Assembly (NCBI RefSeq): GCF_964340395.1
Contig: NC_135558.1
Span: forward strand, 13,841,501-13,905,500
From: Glandiceps talaboti
Lineage: Eukaryota; Hemichordata; Enteropneusta; Spengelidae
Direction of reading: 5' to 3'
DNA: 64,000 bases
This document shows positions 13,001 to 24,901 of the stretch, one piece after another (within the stretch, counting starts at the first letter, position 1; every line of letters begins with the position of its first letter). Made by a program: the position numbers and the translations under genes. Under the pieces are notes generated by a model. It had not been told where the DNA came from and did no database searches. It saw only the letters and a program-made list of their open reading frames with translations.

Positions 13001-16000
13001 CCATCTGTTATGCTAACCAATATAAACAAATTGAAGCTGATGTAATACATCACATGCAAATCAAATTGCAGCCAATGATTAATAATTATTTATTCATAAT
13101 TGCAATTTGCAGATGAATTAATACTGTTAAGGAGAAGACTTCCACCATCACCAATGTTAGCAACAGGAGATGTAAGTAATATTAGTTTGCCTAGATATTC
13201 AAATCCAACGTACAATGTATCTTTCCAAAATGTTCTAGTAAATTAAACTTTCTCTGTGCCACATGATATTGTTATCAGGCAAAATTATACTGTTGTATGT
13301 GATTGATACAATAGAAATTAATTGCTATGCTACCAGAAAATAACACCAAGATATGTGTAAAGGTGTGAAAATATTCAACCCAGCTGATCTGGTCAGTCAT
13401 ATACAAATTTATTAGCCCAAATATTCTATAATGTACATTGTATTTAAGATGATCTCATCAGTTGTATGCAAATGTATTGGCCCAAGTGTTCTTTGAAATA
13501 TATACTAAATCTCTGATCCAAATGATGCAACTTAGTGATATGCAAAGTCTTTGATCTAGGTGATCTTGTCAGCGATATGCATAGTTATTGACCCAAATGT
13601 TTTGATAGGCCTGTTGCTAATTGTTCAATCTAGGGGATGTGGTCAGTAACATGCAAATGTGTTGCTCCAAGTGTTCTTGTAATCAAAGTGTTTAATCCAA
13701 GTAATTTGGTCATGTAGACAAGAAATGTTCAATCATAGTGATTTGGTCAGGGATTTGCAAAATCCAAGTGTTCTGTCAAATCTTTTATTCCAGGTGATAA
13801 CATACTCTATATGCAAATTCAAATTGCCTTCCAGAAAGACAAGAATAAAGCACCTAATGCTGAAGCTATTGCAAAAGCCACAGAGGGAATACCAGCTAAA
13901 AATACAGAAAGAAAACCTGAGAATCCACCACCATCAACTGAAGTAGGTCACAGAACATCTATTACTATTATATTAAATAAAGAATGGTCAATGTAGTATG
14001 TTCAGTAAGACATTGAAGGTGCATATGGGTATCAGTCTCCAGCTTGTCAATTTATGGTTAAAAAATTTATATAGTGATAGCAGTATTGTAACTGTTAATG
14101 ATAATTTAGTACTACTCTGGCAATCGAGGTCTTAGTTTGCTAAGATAGACCATAGACCCTCCATCCACATTTATAGTAAAAATTATTTGGGTGGAGGGTC
14201 TATGGATAGACACAAACTAAAACTATTATTGCGACATGTGGATAGTAGCTATTGAATGGATGTTGGTTTACCGATAATTGTACTTGCAGCAACTGGAGCT
14301 GAAGCCTGAGTAGGATCCAACTGAAAGCATACATGTACATGCATCTAACAAAACAGGCAACAGATGTCATATTTTGCATTATTTCCTAACCAATCAAAAC
14401 AAACCTTACTGTTAGTACAGAAACTGCTTTTTACTACCAATCAGTGGCAATCTTCCAAGGGCTTCACATTGACCTACAATAAGACCAGCAGTTGTGATAA
14501 AATATACCAATAGATCACTTCAAGTTTAAATAATGAATGGCTGGCTATCCATCAGACGTATGGCTAATTCTTTCTGATCATTTCATATTTTCAACAACAG
14601 TTTTCCAAGGAATTGAGAAAGATTCTACTAACACTGACAGAGACTTCACACAGACTACTTTGTCTAAATCCAGATGCTGTAGAAATTATATCACAGGCCA
14701 GTGGTGAGTACTTCTTATATACACTTGAAGTAATATGTTTAATAAAATTTATTCATAGTTTTCATTGAAAATAGCTTACCATACTTTGTGTTGTCATATG
14801 GGAAATTATCCATAGTTTTCATCAAAAATGGCTTACAAAGTTTCGTGTTATGAGAAATTAAGAAGTTGTTGATTTACTTGAAAGCAGGGTTATTCACCCC
14901 ATATAATAATAATATTGATCCTGTGAGGGAAAATTTAGTCTTGTAGTAAGACCTTGAATCTGTACTTTGGGGGTTGCTGAATAAAGCTAACAGGTAATGA
15001 GTACCGCTGTCTGGGTGTTTGAATATATAGATAACTGAATATAAATGCTATGGCAAATAAGTACACATGTAGCTATGGCGTTCTTTTTGTCATAAGATTG
15101 AACTTAGCAATTTGTGAGTGGAGACTCTGATTCAATGATTGGTGTATTATAGCTGGTATATATTTGGTATTTCAGAAATTCTTGAGGATGAACAGACGTC
15201 AGCCAACAAGGTTGATGAGAAAGCATTACAACAGTTGAAAGATATGGGATTTCCAGAAAACAGAGCCACTAAAGCTCTACTGCTAAATCGGTAAGTGTCA
15301 ACATCAAAGGTATAATCGGACATAAATATAGGCTTTGATTTGGTTATTTAACTGATAAGATAACATGAATACTGTAAAAACCTGGTATTGTGAGAGAGCC
15401 ATGGACCTTTTACAATTTACGTCACCAGTATCTACATAACAGCATTATATGAAAATACAGGGAAATGTCTGTAGCAGAATGGAGTCACACAGTGAATAAG
15501 TTCTTTCCTCTAAGTTCAGACTGAAATTTTTAGTTTTTCCATGTCACAGCATACCAGCAATAGATTCAGTGGCAGGAATGAATACTGTCCTCTGAGTTCA
15601 GTCTTTGAAATCTTTTGTTTTTACCATGTCACAGCATGATGTCAGCAATAGATTCAATGGCGGGAATGAATACTGTGCTCAAAGTTCAGACTGTTAAATC
15701 GTTTGTTTTTTCATTGTCAAAGCATGTCTGTGCTGTAGATTCAATTGCAGATTGTGGGAATGAATACTTTCCTCCACTAAGTTTAGTCTTTGAAGTCTTG
15801 CTTTTCCATTCACAGCATACCTAGATTTGGTGGTGTGAATAAATACTGTCCCTAAAGTTCACATTCTATAATCATTTGTTTTTCCATGTTATAGCCTAGC
15901 ATGTTTGCAGGAGATTGAGTACAGGGAATGAATACTGTCCTCTAAGTTCAGACTGTGAAATCTTTTGTTTTTTCTCCCCCATATCATAGCATGTCTGCAG

Positions 16001-16763
16001 TAGATTCAATGGAGTGGCTACTGAAGCATCAGGATGACCCTGACATTGATAAACCACTGACAACTGCCGAGGAAAGTCAAATCACAGAAGACATTAAACC
16101 TAAACTTGAAGGTGCTACTGGTGGTAATCTTGATAGTGACCTTGCCATATTTACTCAATTTAGGAAAAGAACTTTCAAACCAAATCAAAGAGTAAGTTAG
16201 ATAAAAGAAACCTCTAAGCCATAAAACAATGTTTAGTGTAGACTACATTAACATTGAAAGTTAGTACTTGCCATTTTACCAAATATTTACACACAAGTAA
16301 CGTATGTGAGGAGGGGTTTCTTTTAAACCTGCACTGGTTGTAACTGGATTATTATTTTTTTCAAATTTACAACCGAAAATAGTTCCGTGAAAATTGTTGA
16401 AATACCAATATTTAGACATTGTACATGTTAATTAGAGGTTGATTTGTTCAAAAATAGTATGTAACAGGTTGAAATTGTGACCATAGTGGGGCACTGATTT
16501 TAGGGTTTCTACCCATAAATCAATTTGATTGGATTGATTTTACCATAGTATGCTTATTAAATACAGCAACACAACTATGTTTACCCACAGGTGATTCAAT
16601 ACTGTTCAGGATGTATGATATTATGAGTAAGTCATTATATCGTACAAAAAGAGTTTTATCAACTCTTCCAGTTTAGTGGAGATTTGATTAAGATAACACA
16701 ATCTTGATTTTGAAACCTCTTTGTACATACTCAATCACCTCTTGTCATGCCAAAGTCAGTCAG

Positions 16764-16798
<35 letters not shown>

Positions 16799-18087
16799 TC
16801 AATCAATTAGTCAATTAATCAATCAATCAATCAATCAATCAGTGAATTTAATCACTGGTTTCCACTATGATGTCGAGTTCAGAGGTGCTATGATACTGAA
16901 ATGCTCCTACGTAAATTGTAGCGTGTCTTAATACATGTGCATTTTTATTCCACAATGGGAGATACTAGATTGGATACTGTCCATCTGTTTACACATAACT
17001 ATATCTTTGACATGAACTGGTCAAATTCATTCATACTTGGTACAAACGTCATATGCCATACAGCAAACAGTATCAGAAAGAGCAAAAAGCCAATATTTCA
17101 TCTGACGGGGCACTATAACTTTAACTACTTTATTAGACATGATATTCAAGGTACACTTTGTATAACTATTGTATGTTTGATAGCTTGTACATCTTGCTTC
17201 ATGTTAAACAGGCATTCCTGAGGTTAAAAGAGATGGGATTTGATGAAAAGGATATCATTGATGCACTTAAAGTGAATGGAAATAATGAAAAGGCTGCTGT
17301 AAGTAAAACTTTCTGTCTAATGTTGTTTAGATTCTCCTGTTTACTACAAGGAAATTTTAATGCGATGTACTTAGCTTTCATTTCAACCATCTTTGAGCTA
17401 CGGAGGGTTTCATCTTGGACTAACAGACGTAAATGATAATGATTCAATGATAATGATGGTGATGATGATGGGGGGAGGGGGTGTTCAAGGTGGTGGTGGG
17501 GACGATGTCGTTGATGATGATGATGATGATAACAGCAATGGGATAAAAAATGATGACAAGGATGATGTTTTAGAAAAACCTAACAACCTGTTTCATTTGT
17601 CTCTTTCAGTGTGATTGGTTGCTAGGAGACAGAAAACCCAGTGTTGATGAACTGGAGATAGGATTGAACCAAAGTAGTCCATTATTTCATGCCATTGTCA
17701 ATGACCCTGTAGTTTTACTTGGTCTAAGTAACCCTAGAACTCTACTAGGTAAGTAATTTCATACCATTGTCAAAAACCCCATGTTTTACGTGGTTGTAAA
17801 AAGTTACATCGAAAATGATAATAAGATATGGAAACTCTCAATGAAGAGATGTGTGTGCAGTCATCTTTCACAGAGAATTATCAAGTCAGAAATTATTTAT
17901 TCATATGTACTTTGTTATGTCCGTCCACTTGTAAACTTTTTTTTGTATTTCCTTTCCAACAGCTTTTGAACACATACTAGAAAACCCGACCAGTAGTTCA
18001 GACTATTTAAATGATCCGGTAATTGGTCCAGTGTTGATACAAATATCCCGAATTTATCAGACAGAGAAACATACAATACAATCATGA
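10026..18087 (+). CDS. UBAC1: UBAC1 (KPC2), ubiquitin-associated domain protein 1, complete
   Basis: Eleven exons join in phase: 10026-10098, 10552-10623, 12338-12457, 13113-13171, 13835-13942, 14601-14703, 15176-15290, 15990-16191, 17212-17298, 17610-17748 and 17963-18087. They total 1203 nt and encode 400 residues, against about 405 in human. The protein has an N-terminal ubiquitin-like region (about 1-105), a linker, a first UBA domain at about 192-235 ([18 protein letters not shown]), and a second UBA at about 285-320 ([14 protein letters not shown] ... [12 protein letters not shown]). A conserved C-terminal segment follows ([15 protein letters not shown] ... VLIQISRI). UBAC1 is the non-catalytic subunit of the Kip1 ubiquitylation-promoting complex: it stabilises the RING subunit KPC1 (RNF123) and brings ubiquitylated cargo to the proteasome. 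All key UBA glycines and hydrophobics are present. It is divergent with BAG6. Confidence 0.95.
10624..12337 (+). other. UBAC1 intron 2
   Basis: No coding exon of UBAC1 or another gene is apparent. It contains one MITE-like element (10841-10982). The open frames at 11137-12180 have no recognisable domain and overlap on both strands, as expected by chance in AT-rich DNA. Confidence 0.55.
10841..10982. mobile_element. MITE with TAGTC-type terminal inverted repeats, copy in UBAC1 intron 2
   Basis: The element starts TAGTCATGCTTGCAGACGG and ends with the near-complement CCTGCAAGCAGGACA. It shares its ends and much of its body (GTGCACGGGTCTA; GGGAGGGACAGTTGTCAG) with the element at 47896-48004. 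The right end is mutated, and I saw no clean target duplication here. Confidence 0.65.
12690..12975. repeat. AT-rich minisatellite in UBAC1 intron 3
   Basis: About ten imperfect head-to-tail copies of a unit of 24-33 bp resembling TTTCAACAATAATTTATCTA, some separated by TTAGTAG inserts. A 17-base G run precedes it at about 12587-12604. Confidence 0.8.
13360..13805. repeat. Degenerate tandem repeat upstream of UBAC1 exon 5
   Basis: About four to five diverged copies of a unit near 90-120 bp, each with a GATxTxGTCAG string, then ATATGCAAAT, then GCCCAAGTGTTCT. The last copy runs to the acceptor of exon 5 at 13834. Confidence 0.6.
14133..14219. repeat. Imperfect hairpin in UBAC1 intron 5
   Basis: Arms of about 35 bases, each carrying CATAGACCCTCCA or its complement, flank a short AT-rich loop at about 14170-14187. 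It is probably a remnant foldback transposon. Confidence 0.6.
15520..15989 (+). repeat. Tandem array of copies of the UBAC1 exon 8 splice acceptor and exon start
   Basis: A unit of about 80-95 bp is repeated roughly five times before the true exon 8, which starts at 15990. Each unit holds a T-rich tract (TCTTTTGTTTTT), an AG followed by CATG, and a near copy of the first exon bases (GCAATAGATTCAATGG against the real GCAGTAGATTCAATGG). It then holds GAATGAATACTGTCCTCTAAGTTCAGAC, which is seen only in intronic units. The upstream copies break the reading frame or lack a downstream donor, so the last copy is taken as the real exon, as its protein matches UBAC1. Confidence 0.75.
16400..16570. repeat. 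Dispersed repeat, family shared with 41875-42080 and 58150-58525
   Basis: The segment with TTTAGACATTGTACATG, TAATTAGAGGT and GGGCACTGATTTTAG recurs at 41940-42040 in the same orientation. It recurs in reverse orientation at about 58320-58460. No coding capacity is seen; it is probably a short non-autonomous element. Confidence 0.6.
16757..16846. repeat. (AATC)n microsatellite in UBAC1 intron 8
   Basis: About twenty tetranucleotide units of AATC with a few interruptions. Confidence 0.9.
17443..17560. repeat. GATGAT-rich simple repeat in UBAC1 intron 9
   Basis: A low-complexity tract of GAT triplets and G runs. It creates an artificial Asp-rich open frame that ends before exon 10. Confidence 0.8.
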
Positions 18088-18351
18088 GGAGAACTTTTGA
18101 CTTTAAGTCTCTGCAGGGTGATTTACAACCACAATTTTCATCACATGAAGTTTTTTTTGAAAATTTGTAGTGCACGATTCAAGGACACTTAGAATTTACT
18201 TATGTTAATTAAATATGTTCATGAATATTGATTTATGTAAATTTTATGATAATGAATCATCAATTAAAGGGGAACATTGATGAAGTGGATTTCTTTCCTA
18301 GCTGTATTTCTGTATACTTAGAATGTATATCGTGATTTCTGATGTATTTCT

Positions 18352-18625
18352 CTATGCTTAAGGGGCCTGGAAAAGCCATTTTTCACCAACCCTGCATTGC
18401 ATAACTGCTCTGAAATAGAGTTATAAAAATTGGCCCAAAAAAGCAAACAAATAATACTGAGGCAATTGTTTCAAGTGGTATGAACCTCCTCATTTGTTTA
18501 TTTCCCATCATGCCACAGCGTAACATGTCTTTTCTAAGCTGCATTTGCCAATATCTGTATTTCAAAGAGGTTGCGTGATGCAGATTTGGTGAAAAATGAT
18601 TCTTCATGGCTTCCTAAGCATAACG
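18352..18625. mobile_element. Foldback element downstream of UBAC1
   Basis: The left arm (TATGCTTAAGG ... CATTTTTCACCAA ... TGCATTGC) is mirrored by the right arm (GATGCAGATTTGG TGAAAAATG ... CTTCCTAAGCATA). Arms are about 55 bases and the centre is about 160 bases. Outer flanks, TAAAGGGGAAC and its complement near 18640, suggest that the element may be longer. Confidence 0.6.
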
Positions 18626-19239
18626 AAATGTATTCTCACCTTTGCTCCTCTTTAATTACGAATATTCATTGACCTTGGATCTTGCACTGTATAGAAACTT
18701 TTTCAACTAGTCTAGAAGTAGACTTTTTGGCTGAAGGGGAGGTGCATCACAAATGTACAATCAAGGAATTACATAACTGTTTCTGTTCATGTTTTTTTTT
18801 TTTTTTGCATTGCATTTTACTTTATGCAATCAATGTATAAGTATAATTTTGTATTGCTTAATGTAATTTTGTATGATATTTTATTGATTCGTGTATATCC
18901 AGTGTTTATGAATTTATTTACAAAATGATGGGTTGTTTTTTTCATGAATAGTTAATGAAGCATTAAGGAATGGAAAGTCTGGAATATATAATGTCTTCAT
19001 TTTGTCCTCAGTTATGGTTTTGATTTGTATTTGATATTGTTACATTGTTTAATGTATAGTTTAGTTGTTTTCGCTGCACCAGCTTAGTTAAAGAATTTCA
19101 GTCAGGACACCCCTAAATTAGTTCATTTTTAGCAAAGAAAAAGAGTGACTGTGAAAGAAATGATATCAATTTTACTTGGAGCCTTAGGATTAAGATCTGC
19201 TTGTCATCGATGGATTTGAGTCTTTCTGTAACATAACTC

Positions 19240-19380
19240 AATGATGAGATGAGATCAATGTCTTTCCATTATTCAAGTAATGAAAATATTATTTCAAATG
19301 TAATAAAAGACAACAAACCAAAATGACGCCATCTGAAGCAATGTATCGTGGAACTAGTAATTTGACAACTGTACACAGGT
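19240..19380. repeat. Dispersed repeat carrying AATAAA, shared with 41430-41580
   Basis: The two copies share TCTTTCCAT ... ATTTCAAATGTAATAAA and an adjacent segment resembling GCAATGTATCGTGGAAC. The AATAAA at about 19299-19305 is the first I saw after the UBAC1 stop, so UBAC1 may borrow its poly(A) signal from this repeat. Confidence 0.5.
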
Positions 19381-20070
19381 AGACTTAATTAGCATTCAAA
19401 TATAGGTTACTCTGATATGCTGGTCACATTTAATGGTGTACATGTTCTTGTCTGTAATGTTACCACCAGAGGGCGCTCTTTATTGGAACAATGTAGTTGT
19501 TCCAGGATATTATCTACACTCCCGGTTTATCACAGTGTGCACTGGCTCAGTTTTGTGATACTTGTATGATCTGAGAATGATGAGTGCACCTCCTTTCAGA
19601 GATATCTGAATAGCACGTCCAATTATGTTTAGTTGAAGGTCAAACATGGCGGTGGGAAGTGTTAAAACAAAATCTCAGAGTTTGCATTTCTGGTAAATGT
19701 ATTAAGTTAGCAAAACAACGTATTTGTATATGAAGCAAATAATTGAAATATGATTTTTTTAAAGTTGTGTGCAAGTTTTACGTCATCTACAGGTCAAGGT
19801 GACGTGAAGTAAGTGAAGACTTGTCAATCTTGCCTTGATTGGATCCCACTGCTGAATCCAATGTGATGATGTAAACTGGTCCCCACCCTCAGTGTAATAG
19901 ACTGAAATATTTTAATCTCGTCTACCCAGTGTTAACATTTCATGACATTTTGTATTTTGGATGCATCCCAGTAAATAAATATAAATACCACCTGACCAGT
20001 ATTCACATTGATGTGTCTTATTCCACAGAATATATATAGTACAGTTGTGTGTGACTACATGTATACATAA

Positions 20071-20338
20071 TTTGCATATCACTTATGGGATCAGCATGTG
20101 ATGAATAATCCTTCATCTGCACATCCTCATGTACAACCCCCCCCCCCCCCCATACATGTGTGAATATACCTATTTTGCATATCACTTATGCAATCGTGAT
20201 GAATAATCCTTCTGCACATCCTGATGTACATGTACACCCCCCCCACACACACACACGATTACCTATTTGCATATCACTGATGGGATCATCATGTGATGAA
20301 TAATAATCCATCTGCATGTACATGTGCAACCCCCCCCC

Positions 20339-20372
<34 letters not shown>

Positions 20373-20690
20373 CACGTGACTACCCATTTGGCATGTCACT
20401 TATGGGAGCATGTGAGGAATAATCCTTTATCTGAACACCCCTATGTACATGATTGTATATATATACACACATACTCAAGGCCCCCCCCCCCCCCCCCCCA
20501 CACACACACACGTGACGATATTCTATTTTGCATTTCACTTACGAGATCATCATGTGATGAATAATCCTTCATCACATCCCTATGCACATGTACACTCCTC
20601 CCCCCCTCCCCCACACACATGTACACGTGGAAGTTCCCTACCAAAGCCTATGTGTCACTTCCACCTAGGGTCAGATTGATGTCAGCTCCA
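20071..20690. repeat. Tandem repeat of about 95-140 bp with poly-C and CA tracts
   Basis: Five copies start near 20071, 20173, 20268, 20388 and 20527. Each begins TTTGCATATCACTTATGGGA, followed by CATGTGATGAATAATCCTTC, a poly-C run, a CA run and a CGTGAC or CATGTG string. Confidence 0.85.
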
Positions 20691-20949
20691 TACTTTAATA
20701 AAAGTGATACATTTTACCCCATTTAACATACATTTCCCCTTTAAACATAGTCTACCACAAATGAAACATTCATCATGAGATAGTGTTATATATTCTTTAA
20801 TTAAAATTAAAACGTTATGCAATTTCAACATTTCATCGTAACCTGAGAAAGGAAAGTTCTATAATTTTTGTACATTTTTTGCATTACAAGTCCATAAGCT
20901 TTTAAAGAAAGCATTCTTTTGATTCATATCATACACATGTACATGTGAT

Positions 20950-21217
20950 AAGGCCATTCCAGACTGCAAACAGGAAATTAAGAATACAGCGCCCTCGCTC
21001 AAATTGGGGGTATCATCACCTCATCGTACTGTTTCTTAAGAGCTTTGTTCCTTGGTATTCTGTAGAAGTGTAAATCAAGGATGTTTTTCGTATTGTTCAG
21101 ACATCGAGTAAAGCAGCACTGCTCTATGATTAACTGAGTAACCTACACGATGTATACCCTCAAGGTAAATGCAGACAGGAAGAAGAGCGCCACCTATGGC
21201 AAATTTTGGAAAGCTTT
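20950..21217 (+). mobile_element. Family-A MITE-like element, copy 1
   Basis: About 268 bp, sharing nearly its whole length with 33775-34046 (reverse) and 57432-57704 (same strand). Landmarks are CAAACAGGAAATT, CAGCGCCCTCGCTCA, TTTCTTAAGAGCTT, ACATCGAGTAAAGCAGCA and GAGCGCCACCTATGGC. Ends are inverted: AGGCCATTCC against GGAAAGGCCT in the best copy. Confidence 0.8.
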
Positions 21218-21280
21218 GAGTATGACCAACAGTATGACAGCTCATCTGTGCAAACATTCAGTCAATGTTCATTAATTAAT

Positions 21281-21595
21281 TTAACTTCATTTTGCACCAA
21301 GAAATATTCGTACCTCACCAAAACGTTAATCAGATATCCACCATGGCTTTGTCAGTGTTTTCTGAAGTCAAGACACATGTGAATTCAGACAATTATCTCA
21401 AATTCTCAGGAGATTGCAATGTCCCTTATAAGGATTATACAGCCCTCAATGAACCATGATGGAGGATGTTACCAAATTCCAAGAATATCTGCATTGTCAT
21501 GATTTCAGAAAGAAAACACTGACAAATCCATGATGGATATACCTGGTGAAAGCTTTGGTAAGCTACAAGCATTTCTTGGTGCAATACGAAGTTAA
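21281..21595. mobile_element. 315-bp foldback element with arms of about 85 bases
   Basis: The left end TTAACTTCATTTTGCACCAA and right end TTGGTGCAATACGAAGTTAA are complementary. Complementarity continues inward through CCACCATGGCTTTGTCAGTG and its partner CACTGACAAATCCATGATGG. The centre has no open frame of note. Confidence 0.8.
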
Positions 21596-22545
21596 ATGTG
21601 TGAACAGGACCAGCAGTGATTTTATAAGAAAGGTTTCAATTGGCTGCTACAAGGGAATCACTTCACAAAAAGCCAATTGATGACAAATTTTTCAAATAAA
21701 GTGATATACATATACAATATATATAGTAGTAATTTAAAGAAAAAGTTATTTTATAAAAAAATCATTTTTTTTTTGTAATTCTTAAACTCAACTCTCCATT
21801 GAGCAAATGTTGTGTATTTTACAGATAAATGGCACAAACCCTATATTTGATATGCATTTTGAAGATTATCATTACAAATATATTTGTAACTAATAAAATT
21901 GTTTTAATTGTCTCGTAATATGAGACGATATTTGCAGTGAAGAAAACTGCAAAAAAATTAGTATTTTTGTGTTTGTGTAAACAATACAATTATTCTTTCA
22001 GAAAAAGTAGTGAAATATCCAAAAAGTAAGAACAAAACAAGAAACTGTTTAGTGACAGCATTATGTAAGAACTTGTAAACCAATCAAATTAATGGATAAT
22101 TTGACAAGAGCCCTCTATGTTCAATCATAAGAATTCTTCAACTTTTGTTTTTTGAGATTTCACTAGCAATTTACATTGTAGTAGTTGAACCTCTACTCAG
22201 TGCTCTATATAAAAGTCATGTCTCTGATTTTTGTTAATATTTTGTCAGAGACGAAGATAGAAATCATATACTTAAATATGTACACATAATCATTACAGAT
22301 ATACATTTCATATTTCAAATCATGTGAATAAAATATAATTTCAGAAATTATGCAAAAGTAAACAATTAAGGCAATACAGGTAGATACTCTACTCTAAAAT
22401 ACTACAGTACTGCACTGACTTGTACATAAATTAAATATGATGATGATAGGGGAAATGGAAAGAATTAGTTACGAACAAGTCTTTCTTGAATAGCACTGTG
22501 TGTACTCTGTAAGTATAAGTTTTTGAGAGGTGAAGACGTGTTTGG

Positions 22546-22850
22546 TTTAAAGCGGCCATTTGAATGACAAATTGGGATTTCTTTTTGATTTTTTACTCAT
22601 AAAACAATTCTACTATGTTTTCCTACTTGAGAAAAGAATTTGAAACAACATCCATCAAGTCCTTGTTTGTTACGCAATTAATTGCCAAAAAGCTAAAAAG
22701 TGTCCCAAAAAAAATGTTTGTTATTGTCCGTACAATAATAAACATTTTTACAAGAAATTTTGGTAATGGGTGAGTTTGACTATATCAAACTTAGTGCAGC
22801 CAATAAAATTCATAAAATACAAAAAAACCAAAAACTTTGGGTTTTATTTC
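22546..22850. mobile_element. Diverged family-C foldback element
   Basis: It shares GCGGCCATTTGAATGA, TTTTCCTACTTGAGAAAAG, AAGTCCTTGTTTGTTACGC and GTTATTGTCCGTACAATAA with the elements at 36371-36678 and 37545-37876. It is less symmetric than those two. Confidence 0.55.
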
Positions 22851-23173
22851 ATTATTAATTAATTTGAGTTTCTTACATGTACTTTTCTTAAGATGCAAAT
22901 ATAGTTGAATTCAGTACTTGATATGATGTTTACAACAACATAAATAGTATGAATATTTAAGTGATTCATTTAGTAAAAGTGAGTAAATTCTACGGTTAGA
23001 AAGAATACAAAAAATTTGAATTTTCCAGAAACAGAAAGATATATTTAAAAATTCATAATATCTTGATCAGACTCTTGGAGTCCTCAAACATTTCTTAAAA
23101 ATAAATAAAATGACATTAAAATATATTCTATACTTGGTATGTCATGAATCGGCTTCTCAATTTTCTGAAAATG

Positions 23174-23496
23174 GTTGCTATGGAAATAAACAACAGGCAA
23201 GTGTTTCATTACTATAGTAACCGACAGTCATTTGGTTACAATAGAAACACACACGATAGGATACAATGGAATTCACCATAGATGAGTTGCTAAGGAACTT
23301 ACACTGAGTTGCCATAGAAACTAAATGAGTTGCTATGGCAACCATTTATGGTTACTATAACAGCTAACAACAGACGGGTTACTACTGCAGCATTACATAC
23401 CATTGGGTTAGTTTCAACTTACAACTGATGGCTACTATAGCAACTTACAACAAATGGTTACTAGGGTAACTGACAACTAATGGTTACTATAGCAAC
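23174..23496. promoter_or_regulatory. Array of 11 RFX X-box-like palindromes
   Basis: Eleven 14-bp sites resemble the X-box consensus GTTRCCATRGNAAC. Starts are 23174, 23208, 23235, 23286, 23308, 23329, 23351, 23378, 23431, 23457 and 23483. The best are GTTGCTATGGCAAC (23329) and GTTGCCATAGAAAC (23308). Spacing is mostly 21-27 bp or about double that, so this can equally be called a degenerate minisatellite. It lies about 1.4 kb beyond the QSOX stop codon. A binding role is inference from motif likeness only. Confidence 0.5.
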
Positions 23497-24877
23497 AGAC
23501 AACTATTGAGATCAGACATTAGTGGCGTATGACTAATGGATAAATTTGACAAGCTACTTCATATAATAGAATACTTATCAGTTCATTTCAACAGAGCTGC
23601 GTTATTTGTCTGCTATCAGCTACCGTAGAATGTCACTGATAATGAATTATGTACACAGGGCTTCTTCTCTTTCCTAAAAACTGAGCAAAAACCTCTCTCC
23701 ATCTCCCTTTAATGATACTACATGTAACTTGACCATATGATGATTGTTTGCAGAGTGTTGAGCTAGCTAACCTGTGTTTTGGTTGAGCCATAAACTTAAT
23801 TATGTTTTCTCTCCCCAGTGGCTAAGGTTTGCAGTTTTACAACTTCGCCTTGATTGGTCGAGCAATGTGTTACTTTTGTTTTGCAGTGTTTTTTTTTAAG
23901 AACCATGCTATAATTGGTCAAGTAATGACTTTTGTTTATGTTTGCAGTATTTTAGATTTTTTTTCTTTTTTTGCAGTGTGATTTGGTCAAGATATGAGTG
24001 ACTTTTGTTTGTAGTCTTTCCAACCATACCTATAACCTTTAACCTTTCTAGTACTAGCTTGTATTGGCAGTTCTCTGAGACAGGGCCCATGATTGGTCAC
24101 GCAATGACTTTTACGTGAAGCATTTTAGACTAATGTCATATGATCGGTTAAACCATGCCTTTTGTTTGCAGAGTTTTGAAATCAATCCTGTCATTGGTCA
24201 AGCCACAATTTTTTTTGTAGTGTTTTGGAACGAGTTGCACGATTCCTCAAGTGCGCAGTGATTGGACAGGTCATAATATTTAACAATAAAATATCCAAGT
24301 CATTGTGGTTAATACATGGGCCAAAATTATAATAAATAAACAAATTTAAAAAAAAATATTAATATATTCTTAAAATAGATACTGGAAACCCCTGGGCTAG
24401 AGTACAGTCCTTGGAGTTTACACTAAAACATCCATTGAATAATTGAGTCTGTGTGTGAAGATTAGATGCCTTCAAGACTTGAATAATTTCAATGCTCAAT
24501 GTTGACTGTTCAAAGCTTTGTTGCTTGCTAAGCTAACCTGGTTTGCCGGTAATGAATACACTGAAAGTTTAAAGGGCCATGTTTCAATCCCAAGTCATTG
24601 CATTAGTGTTATCGTATCAGTGGAGCCATGCATATTACATGGAATCATATTTTTTTGTTCTGGATCATCTTTATCTACAACTTTTTTCACACTTAGAGTT
24701 TAATCCTAATCTAATCTGAAGCAGGCCTTTAAGGCAGTGAATATAAAATCCAAGCTAAAGCCAATAAACACACTATGGCTGATCTCACAGACAAATTTCT
24801 ACAGCTCTGTTGAGACGGTTATATACATGTGTATACCTTGCATTCTGAGTTGTCTCAGGTAATACTAATAGTACCGT

Positions 24878-24883
24878 TTTATT
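24878..24883 (-). terminator. Poly(A) signal of QSOX
   Basis: AATAAA on the minus strand begins about 19 bases after the QSOX stop codon (24904-24902). If used, the 3' untranslated region is very short. Confidence 0.45.
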
Positions 24884-24901
24884 TTTCGTAAATAAAGCTC
24901 A

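Larger units (their letters stand above)
18088..24877. other. Convergent intergenic region between UBAC1 and QSOX
   Basis: Both neighbours end here, tail to tail. It holds a foldback element (18352-18625), a possible UBAC1 polyadenylation signal inside a dispersed repeat (about 19299), a poly-C/CA satellite (20071-20690), a 268-bp family-A element, a 315-bp foldback element (21281-21595), a diverged family-C element and the X-box-like array (23174-23496). I found no further gene. Confidence 0.6.

Noticed and set aside
17393-17614. Asp-rich small protein inside UBAC1
   Set aside because: Comes from GAT repeats in intron 9; UBAC1 exons 9 and 10 join cleanly across it.
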